Positions 23,366-34,663 of a stretch of 64,000 nucleotides of DNA are shown in pieces. A model generated the notes under the pieces. The model did no database searches and had not been told where the DNA came from. It saw only the letters and a program-made list of their open reading frames with translations. Origin of the DNA: Sipunculus nudus (Eukaryota; Annelida; Sipuncula; Golfingiida; Sipunculidae). Position numbers and translations under genes: made by a program. The stretch is from contig CM049309.1 in NCBI GenBank assembly GCA_026874595.1, positions 38,271,079-38,335,078 on the forward strand, read 5' to 3'. How positions within the stretch are numbered: position 1 is the first letter of the stretch; each line of letters begins with the position of its first letter.

Positions 23366-26300
23366 ATCAAGAAATGGTTATACAATAATGTCAGTTATAA
23401 AAGTGAGGCTAAGCAAAATCAAAAGGCAAGGCTCTTGGGTTTTGTCTAAGCATGCCTGATCCTTTAGTAATACCACGAAAGAACACACAGTAAATATTTC
23501 TGGGGAAGAAACCCCCAACTCTATTGTTACTTTAAAGATATACCAGTTTTTATCATAGAAAGATTATCTGAGTCATAAGTGTAAGTGTATAATCCTTACG
23601 AGCATATCTGTTATTGTAAGTGTCACATGTTCCCTCCATTAGCCATGGTGTACTGGCTAATTATAGTTACAGGAATCAAAGGAGACATATGTTATAATCA
23701 TTCACCTAATTTTCTATTTTAAGACATGATACTTGTGTCACCTATCAGGGAATATAAAAACAGATTTGAGGACTTAATTCAGACCTGTATCTCCAGGAAA
23801 TGTTTGCATATGTTTTATACTTGTGGTTATGATAATAATATTTTTTTCCACACAGTCTGGGATTTTAATACAGGCTTTTGGCTGGGTGAGCACCTTCATT
23901 GTCTGCTAAACCAATTGTATGAGGAGAGGTTTACAGAGCCATAAACCCAGTGTGGCTTTGAGGAGATATTTTGAAAGAAAATACAGTGATTTTCTTATTA
24001 GGCATTTTTATGTAGTAATAATTGAAACTTTCCTGTGATTGCATATCAGAAATCTAAAAATAATTGGAATTTATTAAGAAATAGTTTAAGTTTTCATAAT
24101 CAGTCTGCATTGCTTTGATGATAATCATATCATTTATAATTTGTGAAATACTCATCCCCTCAAAATGTCATCAGAAACAAAGAATAGGAACTTTTTAAAG
24201 ACAAAAGTAAACATTTATTCATCATCAAAATAACATTTAGGATTTTAGAAATATTGAACTTTGAGACATGCATAAATAACATCTCATAATGATTCCACAC
24301 AACATACAAATGTTAATTACAATTAGAAATATCAGTTGAACAAGATGAACAAATAAAAAATAATATCATATTTGCAGGATCAATCCTAATAAAATGTAGA
24401 AATAAGTCTCAAATCTGTGCATACCAGTGACAGGAAGTTCATGATTATGTTATAGAAAATTTAATTATTATTAGACTAAGTGAAATTCCCAGAGTACTGG
24501 ATGTGACCATGGGGAGGGGGTGGGGCATCTCCCCCTGGCTACACCCATGATTGGTGCCACCTAAAACATAGCAGTGTAGGATTTGGAATATGATGTCATG
24601 TTGACACCACCCTATCCTTTATAAAATGACAGTCTGTCTGTACCTCTATGCACACAAGTGTGCATGCCTGCTTTGTAATCCTGATTTATGAACTGTCTTA
24701 AGGAAAATGAATTCTTGATCTGTATATCTCTCAGTGGATGACAGTATACTAATAAATGTGCAGTCATATATGACAGTCCAGACAGATAATACTCTGTAAT
24801 GTTATATTGTTTTAGAAGGAGGACCTGTGCTTACCACCTGCATGGTAACCATTATGCTTATAGCCCACATTCAAAACTGTTCCACATACTGCCTAATGGC
24901 ACAGAGAAAATACAAACGTAACATGATTTATTTTGGTAGCTGCTGGGACCCACAAAGAGTTTCCCTCTGGTCCTGTTTGAGGATAATGTTTTCATGATGG
25001 GGAGCCATCACAATTTTTTTATCCAGACCGTTTTGCTTGTGTGATTCACTGGGGTTGTTATATATAGTTTTATCCAGGGTGTACACATTGAGGATTGGCT
25101 GATATGAATTGGTTTATCTGGGAATATGCAATTGAATATTTTACTTGATCATCCTGTTTATTTGCAGAACTAGCAATGTATACAAAGTATACAAAAAAAG
25201 CATGTATATTTCCAATATGAATGCATTAAAGTTTTCAGCTGGGTAAGGTTTATAAACCATCCTTATAAGTTTTTGTCATGTTCCAGTCTTCAGTTTTATT
25301 GCATTATTTTTCATGATACCTACCACATACTTCTTGTTAACAAGTTTTGTCAGCCATTCAGTGCTTTTACAGTTTTAAGCTAAAAAATAGTGTCTAGTAT
25401 TTTCATTGCTGCAATACTGCATGACACTCCCAATTCTGTCAGGCGAATTTGTCTTCTAGACTGTTCTACTGAACTTTTGTTTAAGCCCAGAAGAGCTCAG
25501 TTAGCTTTCGATGCCCTGCTGCGTGGATCTATGTTATACCAATAGATACCATGAGGTTTTGAGCAGTGCTTGTAAATCTACCCAGTTCCAAAATGTTTTG
25601 TGCTTTCAATGATTCCTATCACAGTAGGGCTGTAACATTTTGTGGTTGGTACATGGCAGTCTACTGGTGATGTGTGATTAGTCAATTAATACGATGATTG
25701 GTCGTTTTTCTTCCAAATTTATTAAATCGATTACAGTTTTGCAAAATCAATTAAAAACAATTATTTATGCACATGCAAAGAATCTAATCCTGTCAGAGAT
25801 ATACGAACACAAAGTAATAAACAACATCAAAACGAAATCTTGCACAGCCAACAATCGTCCAAGGGCAAGTTGACATGGGATGCAGGTCAATTGATGGTTT
25901 CATTATGAATACATAAGAAAATGTCAGATTATTTTCTGGGGCAATATTTTAGGTACTAGTTTAGAGCAGATTAATAAAGAAAGAACATGAAATAATCAAT
26001 TAACAATCAATCATCAGTTGTTTTTATTTTTCAGTCATCAATTATGATTTTAAAACCCAATTCCTTCCACCATAGTCTACAAATGTAGGATGCAGCACCA
26101 GAACAACACAGTGGTCATGCTTGTCTAATGACCAGTGTTTTTGATATGTGGCAGAATAATTTTAGAATGTTCACATGGGCAAATTATACAAACTGTTGTG
26201 GTGTAACCTGTTATAAACAGTTCAAAACCACCTCATAACCAGGTTTTCAGATGTTTTTAATTGTATATTTTAAGAAATTGCATGTTCATGTAAAAATACG

Positions 26301-26731
26301 TAGAAACCATTAGTATATTACTGGTTCTTGCACAGGGACAAATCAGCTCCACTTCGGCATAGTTTGTCTGGAACAGGTTTTCCATGGGCCGCATTCACCA
26401 GTTCGGGTAGTTCCTGATAGACAGCAGTGCGAGAGAACCTTCATGAAATTTTTTTTAAATGTCACAATCTTCAAGATTTATGAGAAAATATGGAAAATGC
26501 CCCCCTTAGGACACACTTGGCATTATTCCAGACATTTCAGGACCATATATTTTTTTCCCAAGGCATGGCAACTGAAAAGTTGCGTGGCAATGATTATAAA
26601 TACCACCATCTGTTATGATATCAATATCTAACATGGTTTCCATTTCCTTGTGAGAGGGGTACAAGCCATATGTTTTCAGTATTGTTGTATGCATGCAATA
26701 CTTAAACATCATTTGGATCTCATTTTCATAG
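23366..26731 (+). other. End of 16-kb SPICE1 intron, no gene seen
   Basis: AT-rich sequence without a recognised repeat or gene up to the acceptor ttttcatag at 26723-26731. A 187-codon minus-strand open frame (26506-27069) overlaps exon 8 antisense and has no family resemblance. Confidence 0.5.
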
Positions 26732-26821
26732 GTTCTGCCACCAAGTGAAGGGAGGCACACCCCAGTTTCTCCACCAATATCACCCATTCCAAAAGAGGAG
26801 ACACAAGTACCAACTGCTAAA
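26732..26821 (+). CDS. SPICE1: SPICE1 exon 8 in window, SPPISP motif
   Basis: Window residues 507-536, 30 codons, phase 0 at both ends (ttttcatag|GTT ... AAA|gtaagt). It encodes VLPPSEGRHTPVSPPISPIP and then KEETQVPTAK. Vertebrate SPICE1 has SPPMSP a few residues after the coiled coil that ends exon 7, so joining exon 7 straight to this exon across the 16-kb intron reproduces the expected spacing. Several SP/TP sites are candidate targets of mitotic proline-directed kinases, by inference. Confidence 0.83.
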
Positions 26822-27429
26822 GTAAGTACCCAGTGTTTGATAATCTTGGTCTTATACTCTCTATGTAAGAATGCAAGTATCAATGATAACATGCATGTGC
26901 TTATAAATGTGTATAGCTTGTATATACCTGTGTGCTCAGGAGTTCCAGGGCTTTTGGATTCTGTATATTTGTGTATTAAATTATGAACTGGCTTTTCTGT
27001 TCTTAAGAGAGAAGATTGCTGAAAATTGCTTATTTCACTATCCAATGCATTTGAGTTTATTTGAATCATTATTTAACCGTTTCATTTCCTTTTGTTATAA
27101 TAAACAGTTAAGACCTCATAGATATGAGCAATTGTGTTAGGTTCTCATAAGTGCTTAAATCATAGTATGTTAATTTGACAGTGAAGTGTCATGACCCATG
27201 GGTCACTTTCTGAAAGGGGCAAATCAGTTAAATCACCTCTAAAGTATGTTGAATTTACATGAAAAAAGCTTCATCCCTTTAAAGTAAATCTGTACCTGTC
27301 AAAATATCACCTTATAACCGTATGCTTACTCCTTTAAACGTGTGTTAAAAACAATGGATGGGTTGGATCACAGTTGTCAACATAAACACAGTGTGTTGGG
27401 CTATGTGCATCGTGGAGCCACAACATGTG

Positions 27430-27530
27430 TCAGTCAGAGATGCTCTGACTGACCTCCAGTCACACAACCTTGTTATGGTGAACAGACACACGTCGATTGT
27501 GTTTAGCAACAGGCAGAGCCATAACAAGGT
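27430..27530. repeat. Two nested hairpins
   Basis: TCAGTCAGAG / CTCTGACTGA form a 10-bp stem with a 3-base loop (27430-27452). Just after it, ACCTTGTTATGG (27467-27478) is exactly inverted at 27519-27530 (CCATAACAAGGT). Possibly the ends of a small decayed MITE; intronic. Confidence 0.6.
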
Positions 27531-27619
27531 GTCAAACAGCCATATGGGAGGTACTGAGACTGTGTGCTCAGGTGGTTTTGCTTGGAAACTTTTGTATAAA
27601 GCAAAACTGAACTGATAGC

Positions 27620-29130
27620 GTGAAAAAATAGGCATAATAGTGCCCCTGATTATGTCCCTTTAAGATAACTTATCAAGACTTGTTTGTCCTAAGTAATTTT
27701 CAGCATGGTGAAGTTTATAAGGCTGCTGAAAACCTGTGCTTTTCACTGCACATTTCATATCATGGAACAAATAGCAGTACCACCAGAACATTAAATTATT
27801 GAATTTAAGCTTCTTAGGGTGTTCAGGTCTGAAAAAAAGTTAAATTTAGTCATAAACACTAGATTTGACAATGTCCACTTTATGTAATAAATATAGAATG
27901 TTGTTAAAATACAATAAAAAATAATACAGTTCAAAAAGTATTCTAAGCTTATTCAGTTATTCTAAAATTATGAATAAATAATGCTTCACTTTTTCCATGA
28001 ATTTTTGTGTTATACTTCAGGTAATTGAGGAAAGGCATACAATCAATACTAACTTATTGGGGTTTGTTTTGATAAATAACAGAACAACCATTATCAGTTC
28101 TGGACTGCGGTTCTGAGATTGTTCATCAGCTGTTTTTTTTTCCTGGCATGTTGTAGTGACGAAAATGAGTTTGTTATTGTTATCAAGTAACTAAGGATGT
28201 GTTTTACTGGGTTCCTAGGTTTAGCTCTAACCTTTTGTTCAGCCACTGTTTTAATAAAGCCCTTCAGCAAAAAGCTCCTGGCCAGGAATATGGGAATCAG
28301 TTTTCTATGTGGAGAGTTTTGTGAAATTGCATCATGACATGCAAAATGTATCACATTGCTTCCAGGCACCTCACCACTTATACCCTGATCAATTATGTAC
28401 ATCCACAAGACCCCTTTGTACTGGTTAAATTGTGCAGAATGATTGGATGCAGGTAGGTGTAAATAATTCAAGAATGTATGGTTTTGCAGATAGAAATAGA
28501 TGTTTTACAAATACAGGACAACTTTACTTGTAGCCGCCAATGGCGACACAACAGCTTTCTGAGTCTGTTGTGTTGCCGGCCCACCAAAGGGATAATTGGG
28601 ATTATAGCACGAAACGATCTGTTACTCTCAGAAAGGAAATTGAATAAAAATATTTCCTGTGGTTGAAATATACCAATGTTCACATTACATCGTATGCTGA
28701 AAGGCCTGTAACATCAGTATTTGATTTATTTGTCTAGAGAGAATTGAAGCATGAACAGGCCCGTAGACATCTTGCATTTGGCAGTAGTCCTGCATAATGT
28801 ATCAGGTCTGTGTGCTATTATGTACATATTTTCATTTACTGGGTGCAAAATATTGCTATGAATAGCACAGTACTCTTTTACAATGGCAAAATATTCATTA
28901 CACATAGATGAACTGAACATTTTTCAATAGATATATGTATGGAGTGTTATAATCAAAGTTAACTGCAGGGGCAATCTATGGCAATCTGCAGTCACTAAAA
29001 ATGCAATTGAGGAGTTCATTCCTATGGGCTACTTTATTTGTGGCACATATAGATTGATAGAAGATTTTCAAAATTGATCTGAATCAATCTGTATTTCTTT
29101 CTCCAATCCATTTAAAAAGAGCTGCCACAG
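27620..29130 (+). other. Unrecognised intronic sequence
   Basis: No supported gene. A 125-codon minus-strand open frame (28094-28471) has no start context, splice logic or family resemblance. A GC-richer patch at 28530-28620 stands out, but nothing was recognised. Confidence 0.45.
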
Positions 29131-29625
29131 CAGGGCTCGAAGAATCAGGCCGTCCAGCGTCTGAGCCGGGCTAAAAATCTGGGGGGTGACGGTATTTGCT
29201 CATGGCAACGTCCGCGCAGGCGAGTCATGAAACGCTGCATGTCCGTTTAGAGAACTATAAGTGTCTACCTGTCTCATTTACTGACAATGTTAACTACTGA
29301 TATGGATCCGCTATTGGCCTTAAAACAAAACATAGCTGTAAATTTTTAAGGGTTCTTGGACGATGTAAGACTTAAATTGATGTCAGGCGGGTTCTCTCGT
29401 CGGCTCTAACATCTTATACCAGACGTCCTCGGTCGATTTCTATATATATAAACTTTTCATTTTGTGTGACACCTTACTTAAAACCAAGAAAAGACTTAAT
29501 GCACTGATAAATGTGGACAATTAAAATCTTTACGGGGGCCAACCAATTCATACAGGAGGACCACCAGTTTTTGAGAGTGTCCTGTCCTTGGGACCAGTAG
29601 ATTTTACAAAATTCTTCGAGCCCTG
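29131..29625. mobile_element. hAT-type MITE with perfect 15-bp TIRs
   Basis: Begins CAGGGCTCGAAGAAT and ends ATTCTTCGAGCCCTG, a perfect 15-base inverted pair. CAGGGCTCGAA ends are typical of hAT elements in animals. The flanks share only CACAG directly (29126-29130, 29626-29630), so an 8-bp duplication is either decayed or absent. The interior is more GC-rich than the flanks and has no transposase. Confidence 0.75.
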
Positions 29626-29722
29626 CACAGTTAGGGGAATCTGTTACTGTAGAGTTAATTCAGTTTTAAGGTGATCAGGATAAAAAGCTGGCAGATTAGG
29701 AGGTGTCAACTCTCTCATCATT

Positions 29723-30124
29723 TTCTAGACTGTAAGTCATCTGAGCAATAGCGATCATGTTTGGTCTGTCATCTCCCAGTCGTCTGGCCCTACAACCATC
29801 TTGTCACCCATGAACAGGGCAAAAATTGTAACTGCTGGACCTAGAAACTTCTAACTTGACATCATAGGAGTCCTTATAATATCTGCCACATTACAGCAAA
29901 ACTTCATTTTCACCATCAAAACCAGTTGTAAATGTTCAGTCATGACTAGTTGTAATATCAGAATCGCTGGTGCTGTATTTTGTTAGTCTTTCACATAATA
30001 ACCCTTAACCTTATGTCTACCTCCAAAAGGGTAACTAATTAGGTCACCATGACCTCATTTGCATAAATTTTAGGGTTATGTACTGTTGTCAGACAGCTGA
30101 GCGTCACAACCTATGGGTCACTTG
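29723..30124 (+). mobile_element. Helentron-like element, family F3, short diverged copy
   Basis: The 5' region reads 'gactgtaagtcatctgagcaatagcgatca', a decayed version of the F3 5' hairpin. The 3' end has CAGCTGAGC (30094-30102), 'acctatgggtca' and CTTG (30121-30124) followed by TT. About 400 bp, with an interior unlike the long F3 copies. Confidence 0.55.
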
Positions 30125-30224
30125 TTGGTTTAGGATATCAGGCCTGGATGGAATGTAAAGCTTAATTAATAAGGCCTATTAGTATCAATACATTCAGATT
30201 TTTGACTGTTTTGTTTCAATGCAG

Positions 30225-30337
30225 GTTGGAGGGAAGACTGGTTTCAAAGCAGGGATAACAGTAGCTCTCCCCCAGGTAGACTGGTTGACAAACACACCTT
30301 CTCCTGGACAATCTCCAGCAGATGGGCAACCTGACAG
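30225..30337 (+). CDS. SPICE1: SPICE1 exon 9 in window
   Basis: Window residues 537-573 plus two bases of 574. The acceptor is tttcaatgcag|GTT, phase 0; the donor is GACAG|gtaggt, phase 2. The translation begins VGGKTGFKAGITVALPQVDW and ends SPGQSPADGQPD. I cannot align it with vertebrate SPICE1. It is included because it has clean splice sites, low stop density and a phase that fits both the exon before and the terminal exon after. Confidence 0.75.
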
Positions 30338-31627
30338 GTAGGTCATGTCATCACAGCTGTAAATGTATGCTACATAATATTGCAGTGTTACTGTATCTGG
30401 AGACCCTGAGGTTTTGGATACTAAGACAATCACCCCAGTGCCAAAGAAAAACCTGTTGTCTGTAGAATAACTTAAAAAAAATAAATTATTTCTTTTTAAT
30501 ATTGTGTGAACAGAGATATGGCTCAGTGGATTAAGATGATGTAAACTGGGATCATGACCTGATCTGTGAATGACCTTGACCTTGAAATGGCCTGTTTTTG
30601 GTGAAAATCATACATGGATCAGATTCGAAGACAGGGTTCTTTTCTTGATTTTAAATAAATAGTCCTGAAAAACCCCACTAAACTTGGATGACATTTTTCA
30701 AATATGAGTGGGTTCTGATTGATTTTGTTTGAAAAAAAAATTGCCACCCAGTCAATATGTCTGTGCAAAATATTTGGTAGCCATCTTGACTTGTAGGGCT
30801 ATATTACATTACATCACCAATAGCTTTTCAGTTTCTGCCCTCACTTTTGCAGGGGACAACTCTGCTAAATTTCAAATAAGTTTTATGAAACCCAAACCAA
30901 ACAGGAAATGGACAACTTACTGTGATGGCTGTTTGGCAAATTTTAGAGACATTAACATGTTTAAGCAGTAAATTGAATAGGAGTGTTTTATAAGATAGAA
31001 GTGTTTCAGTTGATAGGAGTGGTTATGAAAGGGTAGGAGTGTTTCAGAGTGTATTTTATTGCAAAGTGTAGACAGAGTGTTTCAATGGATGGGAGGAGTG
31101 TTTCAAGGGGTATGAGAAGTTTTTCAAGGGGTAGGAGTGTTACAAGGGATAGGTGGAGTGTTTCAAGGAGTAGGAGTAATGTTTCAAGGAGTAGGAGGAG
31201 TGTTTCAAGGGGTAGGAGGAGTGTTTCAAGGAGTAGGAGGAGTGTTTCACGTGGTAGGAAGAGTGTTTCAAGGAGTAGGAGGAGTGTTTCAAGGAGTAGG
31301 AGGAGTGTTTCACGTGGTAGGAAGAGTGTTTCAAGGGGTAGGAGGAGTGTTTCAAGGAGTAGGAGGAGTGTTTCAAGGAGTAGGAGGAGTGTTTCAAGGG
31401 GTAGGAGGAGTGTTTCAAGGAGTAGGAGGAGTGTTTCACGTGGTAGGAAGAGTGTTTCAAGGGGTAGGAAGAGTGTTTCAAGGAGTAGGAGGAGTGTTTC
31501 AAGGGGTAGGAGGAGTGTTTCAGGGGGTAGCTAGGATGAGTGTTTCAAGGGGTAGGAGGAGTGTTTCAAAGGTTAGGAAGAGTGTTTATGCTGAACACAA
31601 ATATAACCAAACAATGTTTTTTTTAAG
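30338..31627 (+). other. Last SPICE1 intron
   Basis: A GT-AG intron (gtaggt...ttttttttaag). Bases 30547-30611 are a fragment of the F1 interior ('gatcatgacctgatctgtgaatgaccttgacc'). The second half is the 21-bp minisatellite annotated separately. Confidence 0.7.
31073..31592. repeat. 21-bp minisatellite, about 25 units
   Basis: The unit is GTGTTTCAAGGRGTAGGAGG plus A, repeated almost without gaps; a decayed lead-in starts near 30985. Variants include CACGTGG for CAAGGRG and AAG for AGG, arranged in a recurring order that suggests higher-order units. Since 21 is a multiple of three and the unit lacks stops, two plus frames (SVSRSRR and GVFQGVG repeats) and one minus frame (KHSSYSL repeats) are all open, so the open frames are not evidence for a gene. 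It ends about 35 bases before the terminal-exon acceptor. Confidence 0.95.
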
Positions 31628-31727
31628 ACCAACTGGCATGATGGCTAGCCAACAAGAGCTAGCCAAACTATTAAATAATTTATTTTATCCTCAAGGCCCC
31701 ATGATCCTGGGTAATGTTGCTCAGTGA
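31628..31727 (+). CDS. SPICE1: SPICE1 terminal coding exon with stop
   Basis: Completes residue 574 (AG|A, Arg), encodes 575-606 and ends in TGA at 31725-31727. The acceptor ttttttttaag enters in phase 2, exactly what exon 9 needs. The translation is PTGMMASQQELAKLLNNLF then YPQGPMILGNVAQ, with a probable short amphipathic helix (QQELAKLLNNLF). I see no clear match to the vertebrate C-terminus. The frame also stays open upstream through the minisatellite to 31137, so intron retention would add GVFQGVG repeats in frame. Confidence 0.72.
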
Positions 31728-32324
31728 TCATGGTTAAATGCCGACTTGTCTGTGGACAGCTAGTGGTGATGGCACTAAATCGTTGTCCTGCAGTTCCTCT
31801 CAGTTATGCCAAGGAAAAAACTTTTTTGGTCTTGAAGTATCAGGAATCATGTAAAGTGTGTCCAAGTGGAATACTTTCCATGTTTTCCCGTAAATCTTAG
31901 GGAATTTCACATAATTTCTCAAAAGATCTCTTGTATCTATCAGAAACTGCACCAAATATGTGTATCTAGTAGGTAAACTCCGCCCATGGTCAATCCATGC
32001 CCCAGCATGTACCTGTGGACCTGTCCCGGCCAAAGAAAGGGGAATACGCTAGTTAATAGATATATCAGTACTTTAAAAGCCAAAGCAACATGATTACCAT
32101 ATTGTAATTTAATTTTCAAATTCAAGAATTAAATTTTATCAGTTGGATTAACTCCTTTTTGTAATATATTTGAGTACCTGTCTAGCTCAAGGATTTGTTC
32201 CAGGATTCATACAATTTTGAATGATAGAACATGGACACAAGTTATATTGAAGTAAAAATGTGATGGGATGCACATGTATTGATTTTTTTCTCTTAATACT
32301 ATGAATGGATTACTAGTGCTTTTT
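31728..32324 (+). other. Probable SPICE1 3' UTR and downstream flank
   Basis: Follows the TGA stop. No AATAAA is present before the next transposon; an ATTAAA at 32128-32133 followed by a T-rich stretch is the best poly(A) signal candidate. The true transcript end is not determined. Confidence 0.35.
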
Positions 32325-33218
32325 TTACGCCCGTCTATGAAGGGACATATTAATATAGTATACCCATGGTCCTTCCATCCGTCTTAACTTGGCAGGGCTT
32401 TGATGGATTTTAACAATGGATTATAAAACCGGATTTCAATTTTTGGCAAAATCCACACATATTTAAGTTCAGAGGTCAATAGGCTACTTTGTGGTGTCTC
32501 CACAATAACTTACCAGGAATATGATGGATTTTGAGAAAACTCAACAGATATATTAATCAATATAATACTGTGGTTGGCTTCATATTCGCGAGGCTGAAAT
32601 TTTGCGATTTCTCCATTTATAATGTTATCCGAGGGTTTCATTTTTTCGCGATCTCACCAGAACCTATATCAAATATTTGGTAAATCCATTCCTGTGTGTA
32701 TTATAAATGAGAATAAGTCATGAGTTTGTGATTTCTTCTCATATAACGATGGACCCGAACACACAGCACAAGTAGTTTAGTTCAAATTTAAGGGAACGTT
32801 TCCCCTGTACCTGCATGGATGTAACTTATTATAAAATTTCTCACTGTTCTAACCAATTCCCATACAAGTATTGGCTACACTAAATAAGAAGAACATACTC
32901 AATAGGCCAATTATTCCCGAGGGATTCATTTTTGCGATTATTTCCCATTCGCGAATATTGCGAAATTAAAACCCTCGCGAACAAAAAGGCAACCACAATA
33001 TCTCCCCTAAGTTGGCATAATTAATGAGGTCACCACACATTGGTGGCGCCATGATGACTTACCAAAAATCTGGTGGATTTTCATGAAACTCGTTTTGAAT
33101 ATTAACCAATACAGTTTCTCACCTGAATTACATTCTTAGCAAAATGATGCATATTTAATGAGGTCAGAGCTCACAAGACAGGCAATGGGCATAATATGCA
33201 CCATTTTCAGTGCTCTTG
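32325..33218 (+). mobile_element. Helentron-like element, family F4, full length with nested MITE
   Basis: Starts TTACGCCCGTC, then 'ggtccttccatccgtc'. Near the 3' end GGGCATAA is the inverted start motif, followed by the hairpin GCAC...GTGC (33199-33214) and CTTG (33215-33218), then TT. The body has two versions of 'gacttac..gga....gatggattt' around the insertion. A MITE with TA flanks interrupts it at 32568-32998. Confidence 0.7.
32568..32998. mobile_element. TIR MITE, CTGTGGTTG family, nested in F4
   Basis: Left end CTGTGGTTGGCTTCATATTC and right end GGCAACCACAA are an inverted pair, flanked by TA (32566-32567, 32999-33000). The sub-terminal parts carry several TTCGCG/CGCGAA palindromes. 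It is the second copy of the family at 8308-8894, and its nesting shows it inserted after the F4 copy. Confidence 0.7.
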
Positions 33219-33515
33219 TTTGAATACTGATTTTACAAAAGATGTCTTGCACCTTTACCCAATGAATAATTAAAGGTTCTTGCATGACACTGCTCAACCT
33301 GCTACTCATATTATGATGGCACCAAACCATTGCAATGTTTGTAGTTACATATCATACCACCAGGTGTCTCTCTGTGTATCCAGACACTGTAACTTGTACA
33401 GAAATTGCACGCAAGGATGGAATTTCATATTATTTTCTCACAAAAGTTATTTCAGTTTTATCTATTCTTAACCATAGTTTTTTGTTTCTGCTTAATTTAT
33501 AAAGAAGCCATAATA

Positions 33516-33520
<5 letters not shown>

Positions 33521-33579
<59 letters not shown>
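33521..33579. repeat. (TA)n microsatellite
   Basis: About 29 uninterrupted TA dinucleotides. IYIYIY open frames here on either strand are not genes. Confidence 0.97.
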
Positions 33580-33584
<5 letters not shown>

Positions 33585-34029
33585 AAATTACATAAGGGTC
33601 TGGTTTCAGAGAAAGGAAAAGGTTTATTTATTTAACACTATAACTGTGTTACACATAATGATTAAAAACTTAAGCACAATTTATTTTCCTTTCATGTTAA
33701 TACTGTGCCTCTGTATATGGCCTTTTGCACACTTTTAAAAGAACATTAGTTTATGCCCTGGACAAATACCAATCCACCCAAAATGAGGCTAAAGGGGTAT
33801 TTCCATGTTCACATATATGTGTGAAATATTGCTCATATGAATTATGACTGTGGTGTTTCCATGTTTCTGTCAGTGTATATATGCAGATATATGCATGAAA
33901 ATTGCAACAGGAGAGATTTTCATGCATAGGGTCCGCGTGAACTCAGGGATTAGGGGTTAAAAAATGAACCGCACCATATTTTTGTGGTAGACTTTTTTGA
34001 TCCACTATATAAATATATGTCTGCCAGTT

Positions 34030-34031
<2 letters not shown>

Positions 34032-34102
<71 letters not shown>
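34032..34102. repeat. (AT)n microsatellite
   Basis: About 35 uninterrupted AT dinucleotides, the longest in the window, about 450 bases from the preceding tract. Confidence 0.97.
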
Positions 34103-34105
<3 letters not shown>

Positions 34106-34663
34106 CACATTGAAACACACTGATTCTTTCATGCATATATGCACATGTGCATATACAGGCACATGAAAACAGCTTCAAGTCCTACTGCTGAATGCAGTTT
34201 GACTGGAATTAGAAAGGAGGATTAATTTGCTTTGATGGAGATAAGTCTCTACACACAGGCTAAGCCATACTTGATCAAACTGGTGCTGGGGTCATCCAGT
34301 GCTGTTCTAAAGAGATGCTGCACTCTGCATGCAGTCTTCAGTGTGAGCTGCCAGCAGTGTTTGCTCACCCACTCAGCCAGTTCTCTGTGCTGGGTGCATG
34401 TGCTGTAGATTAGCAGGTGGAAGTGGTCAGCCTTTCACTCTGTATACTGAATTTTATCTGATGTATCATTACAGAATTTTATCTGATGTATTATAGGGAT
34501 ACCAATTGTAAACAGATTTGTAAAAAGAATCATAAATTTCTTGACAAACTATACACTGTGTGATATTGTGATGATTTTGTATGTGTTTACTGATTGTATT
34601 ATATCATCAGTTCTTTCTGACAGGAAGTGCAGTTAAATAAAGCTGATATTTTCATGGTTCATC

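Larger units (their letters stand above)
1537..31727 (+). other. SPICE1: Gene model: SPICE1 orthologue, last ten exons
   Basis: Ten exons (1537-1763, 2887-3036, 5287-5379, 6812-6904, 7722-7914, 9010-9105, 9874-10541, 26732-26821, 30225-30337, 31628-31727) join in one frame with GT-AG introns and compatible phases, giving 606 residues and a TGA stop. From memory of vertebrate SPICE1 (human about 855 residues), the order of conserved blocks matches: LD.L...EYE, then a SYLKES/RYLKES block, a DALT block, a PPRQ motif, a C-terminal coiled coil ending in L(I/L)(D/E)QQ, and SPP(I/M)SP. SPICE1 is a centriole and spindle protein needed for centriole duplication, working with CEP120 and CPAP/CENPJ, and for spindle architecture. 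The missing N-terminal part, about 250 residues by length, must lie left of position 1. The protein downstream of SPPISP looks lineage-specific. Confidence 0.88.

Noticed and set aside
26506-27069. 187-codon minus-strand frame
   Set aside because: Antisense to SPICE1 exon 8 and its introns, no recognisable motif or splice logic.
28094-28471. 125-codon minus-strand frame
   Set aside because: No family resemblance, AT-rich codons, no partner exons.
31049-31534. 161-codon frame encoding SVSRSRR repeats, like an RS-domain protein
   Set aside because: It is one of several open frames created by a stop-free 21-bp minisatellite; both strands are open, so openness carries no evidence.
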